A DNA stretch of 64,000 nucleotides, from positions 53,882,230 through 53,946,229 of the forward strand of contig OZ034968.1 in the NCBI GenBank assembly GCA_964030785.1. The letters run 5' to 3'. Both the position numbers and the translations under genes were made by a program. Each line of letters begins with the position of its first letter. The first letter of the stretch is position 1. The DNA is from Siderastrea siderea. Lineage: Eukaryota; Cnidaria; Anthozoa; Scleractinia; Rhizangiidae. The notes beneath the pieces are model-generated. The model made no database searches, was not told the DNA's origin, and was given only the letters and a program-made list of their open reading frames with translations. This document shows positions 40,139-50,554 of the stretch, one piece after another.

Positions 40139-41533
40139 TCCCTGCTAGCAGAGGCCCCTTTTCCTTTGTATTCGCTGAGCTGACGGGCGGGACGAAAAGC
40201 GACCTCTGCCATGGGTCGAAACTCCCTTTGATTCAACCGCCGTCCATGATCGTGGACGGCGGTTTCCGAAACGCATGCTCCCGGTATTGTTTGCTGACCG
40301 TGACTTGAGCCCACTGTATCTCACGCATTCCTTTACAGTTATTCCGCTGTCATTTAGTGAGCCCGCATAGTAACATGCCGTCCTGGAAAAAAGAGCAAAA
40401 CTCGTGAAGAGTTACAAAGTCTACTTTCTCTCGTTTTTGTTAACACGGACGACGGAAAGATAAACAATCGAAAGAGGAAGCTCTAAGAAACACTCGACAA
40501 GTTAAGGAATGGAATTTAGAGCGAAGAAAACATCTGTCAAGGCGAAGGACAACCTTCCACCTCCAAAGATTTTTCGAGCTACGGACTTTCTGTGGAATGC
40601 TCCAGCACTTCTACGAGTCTACGGTAGAGTAAATTACACATTTGATTGTAAACTTGTATCGAAATCGCTTTTTAATTGAGGGATTCTTCATATTCCTTAC
40701 AGTTTTCGTAAAAGTTTTGAAAAACGTGCACATTTCGCATCATCAAATGCTCTTCAAAATAACTTGCACATCGAGCGATCGCTTGAGCGTAGCTTCCCTC
40801 GAAGAAAGAATTGAACGCGTTTGGTCTTCAGAAACAAGTGAAGGCGTGTTTTAATAAATGTAATATTTAGAAAAGCTTACTGTCTCTTCTTCTGTGTACC
40901 TTCATTCAAAAAATTTCGAAGAGTAGTAATCTGACCTAAACAGATACAAATGCTCTGTTGTGGTTTGATTTCACGCGCGAGACAATATGAGAAATCTCTT
41001 GCGGAAATTTTCAAAATTTTGACTTTGAGATTATATTTTTGGATAATTCTTAATTGACAACTGGTGTATTTTATTTAAAAGTGAGAAAATTTAACTATTC
41101 TAGATCAAGTGAGTGTTGTTTTTTCGAACCTATAAATTGCCCTTTCGTACTGCACATGGGTTGTTTATTACCAACTGCTAATTTAGTGAAGCGGTCATAA
41201 AACACGCAGCCTTCAATGGGTTAAATTCTCTTTGATTCCTGGAGTTGTGGTCATGTTAAAAAAGCTTCCTTGTCCAGATAACTTGAAATCAACACCGTAG
41301 ATTAGACAACAACTATCTCTAGACGAACTGTGCAGGTGTATTTTGGCGTGCTAGTTGAGAAAGGTGCGAGTCGTCAGCTGATCACGTGCTAAAAGCATCA
41401 CGTGACGTTTCGGTCGCTAAGTAACCGTGGCGCATGCTCAACACAGTTCATTTCGACCCATGGCAGAGGTCGCTTTTCGTCCCGCCCGTCAGCCCAGCGA
41501 ATACAAAGGAAAAGGGGCCTCTGCTAGCAGGGA
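40139..41533. mobile_element. 1.4-kb TIR element with 11-bp target duplication
   Basis: The left end tccctgctagcagaggcccc (40,139) and the right end (complement, ending 41,533) form TIRs of about 82 bp with roughly one mismatch (40,139-40,220 and 41,452-41,533). The flanks read aatagagggct at 40,128-40,138 and again at 41,534-41,544. No transposase is visible inside, so it is a non-autonomous DNA transposon inserted in an intron of the minus-strand gene copy. The superfamily is not assigned. Confidence 0.8.
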
Positions 41534-41544
41534 AATAGAGGGCT

Positions 41545-43658
41545 TGAGGAATGTTAATGTTGGAAGTGCAACAAGGTTGTCTTTCCTTTGATAAATTGCG
41601 TTTCTTTGCGATGCTTTGAGCTTCCAAAGTTAAGATTTGGTAAAACGCGACTCCGTGTCCAAGTTTTCTCCTCGTTGTCTCGGAGAAGACAACGCTTCTT
41701 GATTTTGCCACTAATTGATCAGTTAAAACCTCTATTGTGTCACAACAGAAGCCGATTTTGTGATTTCAAGTTCCACTGAAAGTTATAAGCCTTTAAATTA
41801 GTAAAATCGTCCTTGTTTAAATTTGAAGACTTAAAACTTCTGTTAAAAAGCCTGTTTTAAAAAGTGCTTCTGTTGTGACAACCTACAACAAACCTATTTT
41901 ACTTGTCTGCTGTGTCAGTTCAGGAAATTTTATATCCGCGCTGTATTCTTGGATCGACACAAAATTGGTGGTTTTAGGGCTTCCGAAGGCTTATCGAAGA
42001 AACACGAGTGTTTAAGCCAAGAATATTTTATTATGCAAATTATGGATATAAAAATTAAGAAGCTATTGTTAACACTCCAGAAACAAACAATAGGTTGCAT
42101 GCAATCTAAAAAAATCGTGTGTTTTCCGTCGAAAATAAACGAAAGAAAAAAGCATTGGTGCTGAACCAATTAACATTTAGACCACACACAAAATAGAACG
42201 AGAATTTTACTATCGAAATTTTCAAAGCGGATTTTTCCACTTAAGGACGTTCGCGCCAATTGTTTCTGCGCATTCTTACTGCGCACGCAATTCACTTCGT
42301 GATGTCATGCCACGTCATGCATTGAGCGCGCGCGCTGTTGAAGAAATGTGGAGATATATAGCGCTAGTGGGCACTTTAATATAATATCTATGCACGGGTT
42401 TACTGACTCTCTTAAATGTTCGGTGACCCCATATTTTCTTTTGATAGATCACTTTCTTTGTCGATTATCTACGTTTTGTGAAAAATCAAAGAAAATCTGT
42501 ATTGTAGAAGTTTGATTTTTTTCAACTTTTCTGCCCTCGCATCATCGAATTCTACTATTATTGAAGCTGCACGGTGTTCGTTAAAGTCCCTCTTAGAGGT
42601 TGAGTTTAACTAAAAGGATGACACCGGTTCAAATTATTTACTTAACAGACCCACTTAAGTAAAATTTGACTAAGAAAGTGGGTCTACAGCGAATCATTTT
42701 TAATATTTTTCAAGTAACAAGCACTGAGGCCATGTCGAGTTACGAGGCCCGATTTGTCAAAATTGAGGTAGTTTTTGACGCGCTTTATTTCGAAAACGAA
42801 GTCGGTGACCCCCCAATTTTTTTCCATTCCTGACATTTAGGTAACTCATTATCTGACTGTAGCCAAAGTATGAAAAAATCTGTATTGTAGAAGTTTTTCG
42901 CACGAACGTCCTTAAACGTAGAATTAAACACTAAAACCAAAAAGAACGACGAAATCGAACTCTTTTATTATTTTCTAGTCTGTGGAGCAGTGTATATATA
43001 CACAGAAAAAACTTCACGGAGTTCCACTTACGAAAGACCCAGTTGTTGATAAATATTGGACACAAAGTTGGTGATGTTGATAAATATTCGAGATAGAGAT
43101 AGAAACAGTATTTTATTTTCGTTTTATTTCGCTGGAAAAATTCTAAAAAGTTGCAATTAACGTTTCAACTAACAGGTAAAGAATAAAAAGAACGGTACAG
43201 ATACAACAAGCGAGCGCTCAACGCATTTATTATTATTGTTATTATGAAAATTTTTATTTAACAATAGTTAAAATGCACAATATTTCCTGCCACACGATTA
43301 AACACACGAGCAATCATTGATGCATAAACCAAAGATTTTGTACTGCAGAGCTCATCATGAATATTTCGCGCAATGTCGCTATCATTCGTCGCACTTCGTG
43401 CATACGCTTTAAATAAATGAATACTGATGATCTAGTCTCTCACCCTCGGCCTTAAACGCAGTGCTAGCATTTTTGTTTAAAAAGTCACTTTGCACTGGTG
43501 CATTGTAACATTCCAGCGTGAAAGCAATGAAGTACACACAGCCAAACATATATTGTTATTACCCAGTACACTACAAAAGTATATTGACATTTTAAGTAAT
43601 TATATAAGTTTTTAAAAACAAAATAAAAAATAAAGAAAGAAAGAATTGACTGAAATAC
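41545..43658. other. Intron-type host sequence
   Basis: No gene supported. The sequence lies between two collagen exons of the minus-strand copy and contains only short uninformative ORFs. Confidence 0.35.
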
Positions 43659-43879
43659 CTTTATTCCAGTATTCCCATCCTGTCCTCGCATCCCTATTTC
43701 ACCTTTCTCTCCCTAAAACAAATGAAAAAAAATTGAAACTGCTTTAGTACTAGATGTGCATAATTCCCTGGGGGATCCATGCAAATGCAGCAGGAGAGCT
43801 CATTGTATTCTTTAGGGGGTCAACAGTCATGTACCCTAATGTATCCTTAAAGGGAGTTACAACCTAAAATGATCGTCAT

Positions 43880-44345
43880 TAAAATTATAGAGTTGGTACC
43901 ACTGGAAAAGTTGAAAATTTACATGCACATGTAAATCGTAATTTACAACATGCAAATCCTAATTTACATGTTTTGTAAATTTACATTTACATGTTGGCAT
44001 TTTGTAAATTGAATTTGCATGCTTTTTTACATGTTAAGGAGAAGCTGTAAATTTGTTGTAAAAATGGATTTACGTGGTCCCCTTTAACCCTTATAACTTA
44101 AAGAACCATGTAAATAACATGTAAATTTTGGGGAACAAATTTACAGTATCTTCTTTGTAAATATCCTGTAAATTTTTTAAACAAAACATGTAAAGAACAT
44201 GTAAATGAGAAATATGGGGCTGTTCTATACCCTGTAAATAACATGTAAATTTGGTGGCCCAAATCCTGTAAAAATCATGTAAATGGAAAAAGGGAGACTG
44301 GCCAGACAATGCAAATAGCGTGTAAATTGGAAAAGGGATACATTC
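43880..44345. repeat. CATGTAAAT-type repeat cluster
   Basis: Around twenty copies of acatgtaaat / atttacatgt in both orientations occur just left of element 2. Fragments such as aaaaagggagactg also occur to its right near 63,329, so the pre-insertion site was already repetitive. Confidence 0.55.
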
Positions 44346-44436
44346 AAGAATATGTATCTAACATTTGAAGTAAAAAAAAGGTAAATCAAATTTAGCGTCG
44401 TAGTGTGAGGACCACACATCATGTGTAAACACTTGA

Positions 44437-44442
44437 CATCCA
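44437..44442 (+). repeat. Target site duplication, left (catcca)
   Basis: Direct repeat catcca immediately outside the left terminus, matching 63,055-63,060. Confidence 0.9.
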
Positions 44443-44655
44443 AGTAGTTATAGAGTTGGGGGTTCGAGATCATTTGAAAATGATCTCAAACCAAACCCAA
44501 CTCTATATCTACTTTCCATCTGATGGCAATCATTTTATGGAGAACTATATGTATTTTATTTTATGGAAACAATTATTTTGAATTCTATATGTTTTTATTT
44601 CATGCGGAAAACCAACGCATTTTCTCATCGCGTGACGCCAGACAACAGGAAGTTT
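44443..44655 (+). repeat. Left terminal inverted repeat of element 2
   Basis: About 213 bp, matching the complement of 62,845-63,054 at roughly 90 percent. The outer 84 bases are essentially identical; the inner part has small differences. The outermost 71 bases (44,443-44,513) are themselves an interrupted palindrome. Confidence 0.93.
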
Positions 44656-44941
44656 TGAATTCTCGGAAAAATAGGAAGTCATACCGAGAAACAAGTCTTG
44701 GCATGTCTGATGGAAGTAGGAAGTAGGAAGTTTTAAAAACAACAGGGACTTTCCCGAGGAAATGACTCGTCAATTTATTGTCGTTTTCAAGATCATGACT
44801 CAGTCTTGTGATCTCTATCAACCAATTAAAAGCGTACCCATAAATTATTTTTTCTGATAAATTTATCAGAAGTTGCTGCATTTTGATAAAAATATCAGAA
44901 GTTTCTTCATTTTGATAAAGATACAAAGCCTTCAGTCTTAT

Positions 44942-45391
44942 ATGTCAAGGATGCCTCTTAGTCTGGATGAAGCAACCAAACGTTATGAGAGCTATTCTCA
45001 TAATATACAGGATTCAATTTTAACGATTGAATCATACATGGGAAGTAATACTTCCATTTCTTTTGATATGCCACAAGTGATTGCAAACTTGGACAACGTT
45101 GACACACAGAATGAAGAAAGAAATGTGTCAGCATATATAAAAGTATTGGAGGAGTATCAGCGAATGATAATAACTGAGAGGAAGAGGAGAGCCCTGAAAG
45201 AAATTATTCAAGGGAAATTTAAAGCTGCTGATTTCAAGATGAATTTGAAAAGTCAGCGACGAGCTCAACGTCTTACGCAAATGTCTCCACTTAATGCTGG
45301 ACAAATGCCTCCACCTAATGCTGAACAAATGCCTCCACCCAATGATGGACGAATGCCTCCGCGCAATGATGAACTGATGTCTGATGAATGA
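44942..45391 (+). CDS. Hypothetical 149-aa protein with MPPPN repeats
   Basis: I choose the ATG at 44,942, which is preceded by TTATATG as in other element-2 genes. The protein is helical and charged (ERNVSAYIKVLEEYQRMIIT) and ends in four repeats of about ten residues (QMSPLNAG, QMPPPNAE, QMPPPNDG, RMPPRNDE). It is the only rightward gene at the left end and converges with polymerase B. The function is unknown; its place by the terminus suggests an early or accessory gene. Confidence 0.6.
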   Translation: MSRMPLSLDEATKRYESYSHNIQDSILTIESYMGSNTSISFDMPQVIANLDNVDTQNEERNVSAYIKVLEEYQRMIITERKRRALKEIIQGKFKAADFKMNLKSQRRAQRLTQMSPLNAGQMPPPNAEQMPPPNDGRMPPRNDELMSDE

Positions 45392-45444
45392 ATGCCTTAA
45401 GTTGAACATATTTTTATACTGAACATATTTTTATACTGAACAGT

Positions 45445-48400
45445 TTAATCAATACAATAATGTCCGTAAGAGTAACTTGTTATTCCATTGTTAACTATAT
45501 ATCTTTTGTCGTCGAAACAGCTGAGTGACACTTTGTTTATTTCATAACTTCCAAGTTGATGTTTGCTGCTTCGTATTGTATTCATAGTATGATGTATTTG
45601 TTTATTTTCTAATAAAACATTTTTATAATCTTCATGTTTGATGTTGTTCTTTATTATGTTCTTCTTGATTCCTTTAGCTGTTTTTCCTACTTTCTGGTTG
45701 TCTTTTATGTAACTGTACATTTTTGATCGCAAACCGACGAATTCTGTGATTGGTATTCCAGCTCCTTCATCCTTGAATTTACCGATTACCTTCTTGTTTG
45801 TCTTATCAAAATACGGTGAGTTTTCAGGATAGTCGCTGTTGTCGAATCGATCTTTGTCATTCCAAAAGTCTCGATACACATCTTCAGCCTCAATCTCATA
45901 TGTAAGACTGTCTGTGTCAGTGAATAGTAGTTTAGCCTTATTACCATACTTTTCTTTAATGTAGTTATAATGAAAATCATACATTAGAGTTTTGCTCAGA
46001 TCGAGAATACACATACCCACATATGCCGGCCTGTTTAGGGTTAGCGTTTCCTTTATTTTATGCACTGCAACTAGATTTTCGTTGAAGATCTTACTGCTTA
46101 CATAAGTTGGTTTAGAAGCCATCTTCAATAGTTTCTTCTCATCCGTAACAAGTCTTACATCTACACGCTTTCTTATATTCTCCATCGTTTTACCGAACAC
46201 ACTGTTGTTCATAAGTTTGAAGAAGTCTTTTTCGAATGAATTTTTCGCTTGAGTACGTTTTTGTGTATTGAAGTCAATGTATTGTTTGAGCCAAGGTGAC
46301 TGATTGAATTCTAATACTCTGTACACTTTCTTTACTTTCAATCCAAGATCAATATACAACTGTAGATTTCTATAGTTTAGAACATATTTTTCTTTGTCGC
46401 ATAAAGTAGGGATCAGTTTGTGTACTAATCCTGTCGATATGTTGAACTTTTTCTGTATTTTCTTACAATATTCAGACAACATGTCACCAGTTACTTTAAC
46501 CTTTTCCGGTCCTAGAGGGTAGTCGTTATGAAGATCATGCAACTCTTTTAGGTATTCTAGATCAACTTCTAGTATCAATCCTTTATTGCTGTCTTCATTG
46601 TATTTTGCTAAGTTGATTTTATTTATTTGTTTTTCCGTCAACCATTTGAAACCACCAGTGGGAAGATATTGACTCATAGCCCAGCCGTATAAATTATTAG
46701 CATCAAGATACATAATGTACTTTGAGGGCGACTTATCATCATATTCTTTCATGTACTTGTTGTTTGCTTTACCATATCGATTGGCAATATAAGATATACC
46801 ACCACGCATGCCTTTTTCAATGAATTGAAACATGTCTATGTCTGTCATTAGTTCTAGTTGAATATCAGTCATCTTCAACATTGCATCCCATGACAAACCA
46901 GGAGATGTGAAGTAGTGACAGGGGTCAAGTTTGTAATACTGAAGACAGGTTTTACGGAAGTTTTCAAACACGTCGGCTAATAGAAGTATATCAGACTTAA
47001 GATATAGATTGTGGTATTCGCCCATCGTTTGTAATTCAAATGTATTCCACACTTTTTGAGCATGGATATAATCCTCATCTGTTATGTGCTCATTATTCAA
47101 TATGCTGTAAAATTCTTCTTTAGTTGGCAATTCTGTTTTATCGAATTTTTCAAAACTGTCCATGAAATCGTATGGATAAATACCTTTTCGCGTCATAAGA
47201 TTGAATTTTTCTTTTTTGAATTTTTTGCTTGTATATTTCAAAGCTTCTGCCGGCAAATTACTGACTAATTTATCCAAACTTGAACTCATGAATTGGAAAC
47301 TGTCGATGAATGTCAGATGGTTACCAAGCATGAATGCCATATATTTTTCCATGTTATTTGGAATAGCATTTATGTCCATTTTCATCTCTTTTCCGTTTTT
47401 GGTGTATGTATTATTCTTAACAATAGCTCCAATTTCTTGCATTATAAAATGACTGTCATAACCTCTCAAATTATGGAATATCACTGGAATTTTTATTTCT
47501 TTTGGATTTATTCTTAGTTTCAGATTGCATTCTTGATGAGCTGAGCCTCTGTATTTGCCAGTAATATGACAATGATCTCTCACTCTAATGTCTTTTTCAG
47601 TATATTTTTTATCACAGATGTGACATTCTTTAGCTTTTTCGAATTCCTCTTCATTCTCTTTTGTCATTCTCAATGGTTTATCGAAATGTTTTTTCATTAC
47701 ATTTTTACAGTATTTTACTTCTTCTAAAATATTTTCCATGAATTTATAAACAGCCTTTTCACCTCTATATAGTTGTATTGGTTTTGTATGCTTATCATCA
47801 TAACAGCAAACCACTTTATAACCATATCCACAGTCTGTATGTCTTTGGTAGGCTTCCGTGTATGATTTATTACTGTCTGGTTGGCATCCTTGTACCTTTT
47901 CAGTTATAGCCTCAAAATCAGCATAAATAACAAATGGTACAGGTTGCTGTTTATGGAAGTTGTTGAATTTCAGTATGTTATTGTCTTTATCAGGCATTTT
48001 TATTGCTTGTTCACCATTCACTTGAATGCAGTTTTCTTTATGATTGTTCAGAACCCTGTCAGAACTGAAACATTGCAGACAGCACATACAAAAGTGTTTC
48101 CTCTCTTTGTGTTTTGTTTGATTAAACATGAATCTGTTGAAATCCTTTATGAGAACATAATGCTTGTTTTCATTTTCAGTTACTAGAAGTAGTTCCATAT
48201 GATCTTCATACTTTTCTTTTGAAACATAGATGGGATATGGCTGTTTTTCTTCATATCCGAATACATTTATATTGATACTGTTTTGCTTCTCAATTTTGTT
48301 GTAATGTTTGACATTGACTGGAAATTCAACACCTGAATAATCTAACTTTTCAACGTATTGTTTGTCTGTCTTTTTTATTCTTTGAGGATCATTTTCTTGT

Positions 48401-49245
48401 GGGTTTAAGTGTCGGATATGACACCATCTGAAACAGTCATTATCCTTATTTTTCATGTTTATTAATCCCTTCTTTGAATTTTGCAGTTCGTAAGGTAGTT
48501 GGATATATGAGGATCCTTTCATGGTTTTGTATTTGACAATGTTGAGGTAATGGCTATCAACAGATTGGACCGTCCAACCAGATCCTTCTGATATCCACTG
48601 GGAGATCTGGTTTAAGATATTTTGTTTAGACATTTGTAATGCTTCATTGATTTCCATTTGGTTGATTATTGTTTGAGGTGTACTATTGAAATATGCTAAC
48701 TTTTCAACTATTTCATTACCTGAATTTTTTTCGAATGTGACTTTCAATGTTTCAACGTATTTCAAGCCTTTCATTTCATTCAACAAACTTATTACACTAT
48801 GTTCTATTGCCTTTCTCGTGTTTTGCATTTGGGTCAAGGGGTCTTTATTGTTTTTAATGCCGATTTCAAATGACTTAGTGTAGCCTTTTAAAGCTTTGTC
48901 TGTTTGTTCTATTTTGGTTCTTGGTGCTGGAACTGGCATTGGTTTTTTGGTTCTTGGTGCTGGAACTGGTTTTTTGGTTCTTGGTGTTGGAATGGGTTTA
49001 TAATTATCCCTAAATTCTTGAGGCGGTATAATGATATTATCTTCGTACTGCTTAACCATCTGTTTGACACTCTTGCGAGGTGTTGGTATTGGTCTCCTTG
49101 ATGCTGGAACTGGTTTGGTATCATCAACCACGATTATTTTAGACTTCTTTTCCTGCTTCAGAAGCAATTTGATAAGTTCCGATTTTCTGAGTTTCTTCAA
49201 ACTAGCTTTATCCATATTTATATCATTAGATTTTTCTGATTTCAT
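45445..49245 (-). CDS. POLB: Protein-primed family-B DNA polymerase
   Basis: The intact 1,266-aa replicase has an unusual N-terminus with proline repeats (RPIPTPRK, KPIPTPRTKKPVPAPRTK; residues about 50-110). The exonuclease has YADFEAI (about 442) and HNLRGYD (about 593), with a CHICDKKY...RDHCH HNH/endonuclease-VII-like zinc unit between them (about 541-562). Polymerase motifs are LDANNLYGWAM (A, about 847), LMNNSVFGK (B, about 1,013) and LLFTDTDSL (C, about 1,108). It replicates linear DNA by protein priming. Its upstream gene is transcribed in the same direction. Confidence 0.95.
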   Translation of the reverse strand: MKSEKSNDINMDKASLKKLRKSELIKLLLKQEKKSKIIVVDDTKPVPASRRPIPTPRKSVKQMVKQYEDNIIIPPQEFRDNYKPIPTPRTKKPVPAPRTKKPMPVPAPRTKIEQTDKALKGYTKSFEIGIKNNKDPLTQMQNTRKAIEHSVISLLNEMKGLKYVETLKVTFEKNSGNEIVEKLAYFNSTPQTIINQMEINEALQMSKQNILNQISQWISEGSGWTVQSVDSHYLNIVKYKTMKGSSYIQLPYELQNSKKGLINMKNKDNDCFRWCHIRHLNPQENDPQRIKKTDKQYVEKLDYSGVEFPVNVKHYNKIEKQNSININVFGYEEKQPYPIYVSKEKYEDHMELLLVTENENKHYVLIKDFNRFMFNQTKHKERKHFCMCCLQCFSSDRVLNNHKENCIQVNGEQAIKMPDKDNNILKFNNFHKQQPVPFVIYADFEAITEKVQGCQPDSNKSYTEAYQRHTDCGYGYKVVCCYDDKHTKPIQLYRGEKAVYKFMENILEEVKYCKNVMKKHFDKPLRMTKENEEEFEKAKECHICDKKYTEKDIRVRDHCHITGKYRGSAHQECNLKLRINPKEIKIPVIFHNLRGYDSHFIMQEIGAIVKNNTYTKNGKEMKMDINAIPNNMEKYMAFMLGNHLTFIDSFQFMSSSLDKLVSNLPAEALKYTSKKFKKEKFNLMTRKGIYPYDFMDSFEKFDKTELPTKEEFYSILNNEHITDEDYIHAQKVWNTFELQTMGEYHNLYLKSDILLLADVFENFRKTCLQYYKLDPCHYFTSPGLSWDAMLKMTDIQLELMTDIDMFQFIEKGMRGGISYIANRYGKANNKYMKEYDDKSPSKYIMYLDANNLYGWAMSQYLPTGGFKWLTEKQINKINLAKYNEDSNKGLILEVDLEYLKELHDLHNDYPLGPEKVKVTGDMLSEYCKKIQKKFNISTGLVHKLIPTLCDKEKYVLNYRNLQLYIDLGLKVKKVYRVLEFNQSPWLKQYIDFNTQKRTQAKNSFEKDFFKLMNNSVFGKTMENIRKRVDVRLVTDEKKLLKMASKPTYVSSKIFNENLVAVHKIKETLTLNRPAYVGMCILDLSKTLMYDFHYNYIKEKYGNKAKLLFTDTDSLTYEIEAEDVYRDFWNDKDRFDNSDYPENSPYFDKTNKKVIGKFKDEGAGIPITEFVGLRSKMYSYIKDNQKVGKTAKGIKKNIIKNNIKHEDYKNVLLENKQIHHTMNTIRSSKHQLGSYEINKVSLSCFDDKRYIVNNGITSYSYGHYCID

Positions 49246-49366
49246 ATACTACTATAGTAAGATATTATTTTAAGTAATTATTGGTGCGTTTTAAATGGTC
49301 TATAATTCAAATGATCCGCGATTGGATCCTTTGAACTGTAATTATGCATCATATCCTTGCATTATG

Positions 49367-49603
49367 TTATTGAGTTTTTTCCCTGAGATTGATTGCATTG
49401 GCGTTTTTCTTGTGCTTTTTTTTGTTTAAATGGCACCATTTACCAGCAAGAGTGTAATTAAGACCTGTATTGCAAATATCACAATACCACTCTTTATTCA
49501 ACATGTACTTCGATTTTTGTTTTTTCAAAGCCTCCTTTCTATCTTCTTCAGTTAAATACTTTTTTGGTCTTCCAGGACCTCTCTTAATTTTTGGATTATC
49601 CAT
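49367..49603 (-). CDS. Small AT-hook and zinc-finger protein
   Basis: The 78-aa protein begins KIKRGPGRPKKY, an AT-hook that binds the minor groove of AT-rich DNA, followed by WYCDICNTGLNYTLAGKWCH...KKKH, a C2H2-like zinc finger. A TATATA run lies directly before the ATG. It is probably a DNA-binding regulator or packaging accessory for this AT-rich genome. Confidence 0.65.
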   Translation of the reverse strand: MDNPKIKRGPGRPKKYLTEEDRKEALKKQKSKYMLNKEWYCDICNTGLNYTLAGKWCHLNKKKHKKNANAINLREKTQ

Positions 49604-49659
49604 ATATACATACTATATGTTTATTCTTAAATCTCTTTGGATTGTGTGTTTAAACCTCT

Positions 49660-49956
49660 TCACCACAACAGATGGTAGCTGCAGTAATTCGCGTATTCAG
49701 GATTCTTATATGTCAATTTACCATCTTTATTCTTTATCCTGGATGCTCTTTTACGATATCGTAAACGTCTTTCTGGATCTTCGTGCTGTAAAAAATCTTC
49801 ATGCCTTCTGTCACCGAAATGTATGTCTTTGCCGTTTTTGAGAGTGACTACATATTTCTTATTTTGGCGGTTTGAATATCTCAGATCCCTCGCATTGTAC
49901 AAGTTTTTCGCTCTGAATTTTAAATTATCGAAATCTTCTCCAAACAATAGATTCAT
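49660..49956 (-). CDS. DUF5754-like protein, copy 1
   Basis: The 98-aa protein has the pattern KKYVVTLKNGKDIHFGDRRHED, H-DPERRLRYRKRASRI, a linker and a YCSYHLLW end. From memory this matches the DUF5754 family of large and giant DNA viruses (FG---Y-D---H-D--R---Y--R...W---LLW). A second copy lies at 50,258-50,554. No enzymatic residues are apparent; a virion or nucleic-acid-associated role is conjecture. A TATAATATG-type motif precedes the start. Confidence 0.65.
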   Translation of the reverse strand: MNLLFGEDFDNLKFRAKNLYNARDLRYSNRQNKKYVVTLKNGKDIHFGDRRHEDFLQHEDPERRLRYRKRASRIKNKDGKLTYKNPEYANYCSYHLLW

Positions 49957-50090
49957 ATAATATGGTTATATATTCTTGGCGGCCAGAAATAATCTGGTTT
50001 TTGGCTACCAAAAGCAAAAGACAGTATATACTGTATCAATCGATATAATATATATTAGATAATTCTATTTAAACCGCTTTTATATAAATA

Positions 50091-50234
50091 GTGTTTCCGG
50101 TGTTCCATGTTAAAGGTAACGATTCGTTACCCCTGGTTTGGAGCCTCTTAAGTGAACATTTATCTTCAGAATCAACATGTTTGAAAATCGTGTTTCCGGT
50201 GTTCCATGTTAAAGGGGACGAATCGTCCCCCTTG
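50091..50234. repeat. Duplicated 45-bp unit with covarying hairpins
   Basis: Copies at about 50,091-50,135 and 50,190-50,234 share gtgtttccggtgttccatgt. Each holds a hairpin: GGTAAC-GATTC-GTTACC (50,115-50,131) and GGGGAC-GAATC-GTCCCC (50,214-50,230). The two differing stem positions change on both sides, preserving pairing. They lie just 3' of the minus-strand gene that stops at 50,258, so a transcript-end signal is likely. Confidence 0.65.
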
Positions 50235-50257
50235 GATTTGAGCTTGTTTAAACCTGT

Positions 50258-50554
50258 TCACCAGAGGAGATGATAACTCCAGAAATTTGCTGAATTCGGA
50301 TCATTGTATGTAAGGTTACCATCTTTGTCTTTTATCTTGGATGCCCTTTTTCTGAATCGTGTACGTCTTTTCCTGTTTAGATGTGTCAGATAATCCGCAT
50401 ATCGATCATCCCCAAAGTGAATTTTTTCACCATTTTTAAGAGTGACCATATATTTTTTATTCATTCTATTGGAGTATTCAAGGTCCTTGACACCGTATAA
50501 ATTGATTGCTCTATATTTTAATAAGTCGAATTTATTCCCGGTTACGGTATTCAT
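50258..50554 (-). CDS. DUF5754-like protein, copy 2
   Basis: The 98-aa paralogue of 49,660-49,956 is of the same length, with KKYMVTLKNGEKIHFGDDRY, H-NRKRRTRFRKRASKI and FWSYHLLW. Both starts are preceded by catataat-ggttatata on the top strand, so gene and promoter were duplicated together. The hairpin pair lies directly downstream. Confidence 0.65.
   Translation of the reverse strand: MNTVTGNKFDLLKYRAINLYGVKDLEYSNRMNKKYMVTLKNGEKIHFGDDRYADYLTHLNRKRRTRFRKRASKIKDKDGNLTYNDPNSANFWSYHLLW

Larger units (their letters stand above)
36960..43712 (-). pseudogene. Host collagen-EPTP gene, minus-strand copy
   Basis: Exons on the minus strand: 43,659-43,712 (GEKGEIGMRGQDGNTGIK), 39,744-39,797 (GEKGEPGMMGSSSNLSTK), 38,516-38,605 (GEKGSPGDKESQGEKGQPGQ and on, intact), 38,395-38,431 (ASSPSKSACCASG) and the propeller exon to 36,960. 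Exon lengths of 54, 54, 90 and 37 with clean AG/GT borders match the plus-strand copy. Here the collagen exons are open, but the propeller exon is broken. The last intron-rich part hosts a TIR element, a tRNA-like SINE and a pentanucleotide microsatellite. It is probably a recently decayed gene. Confidence 0.7.
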
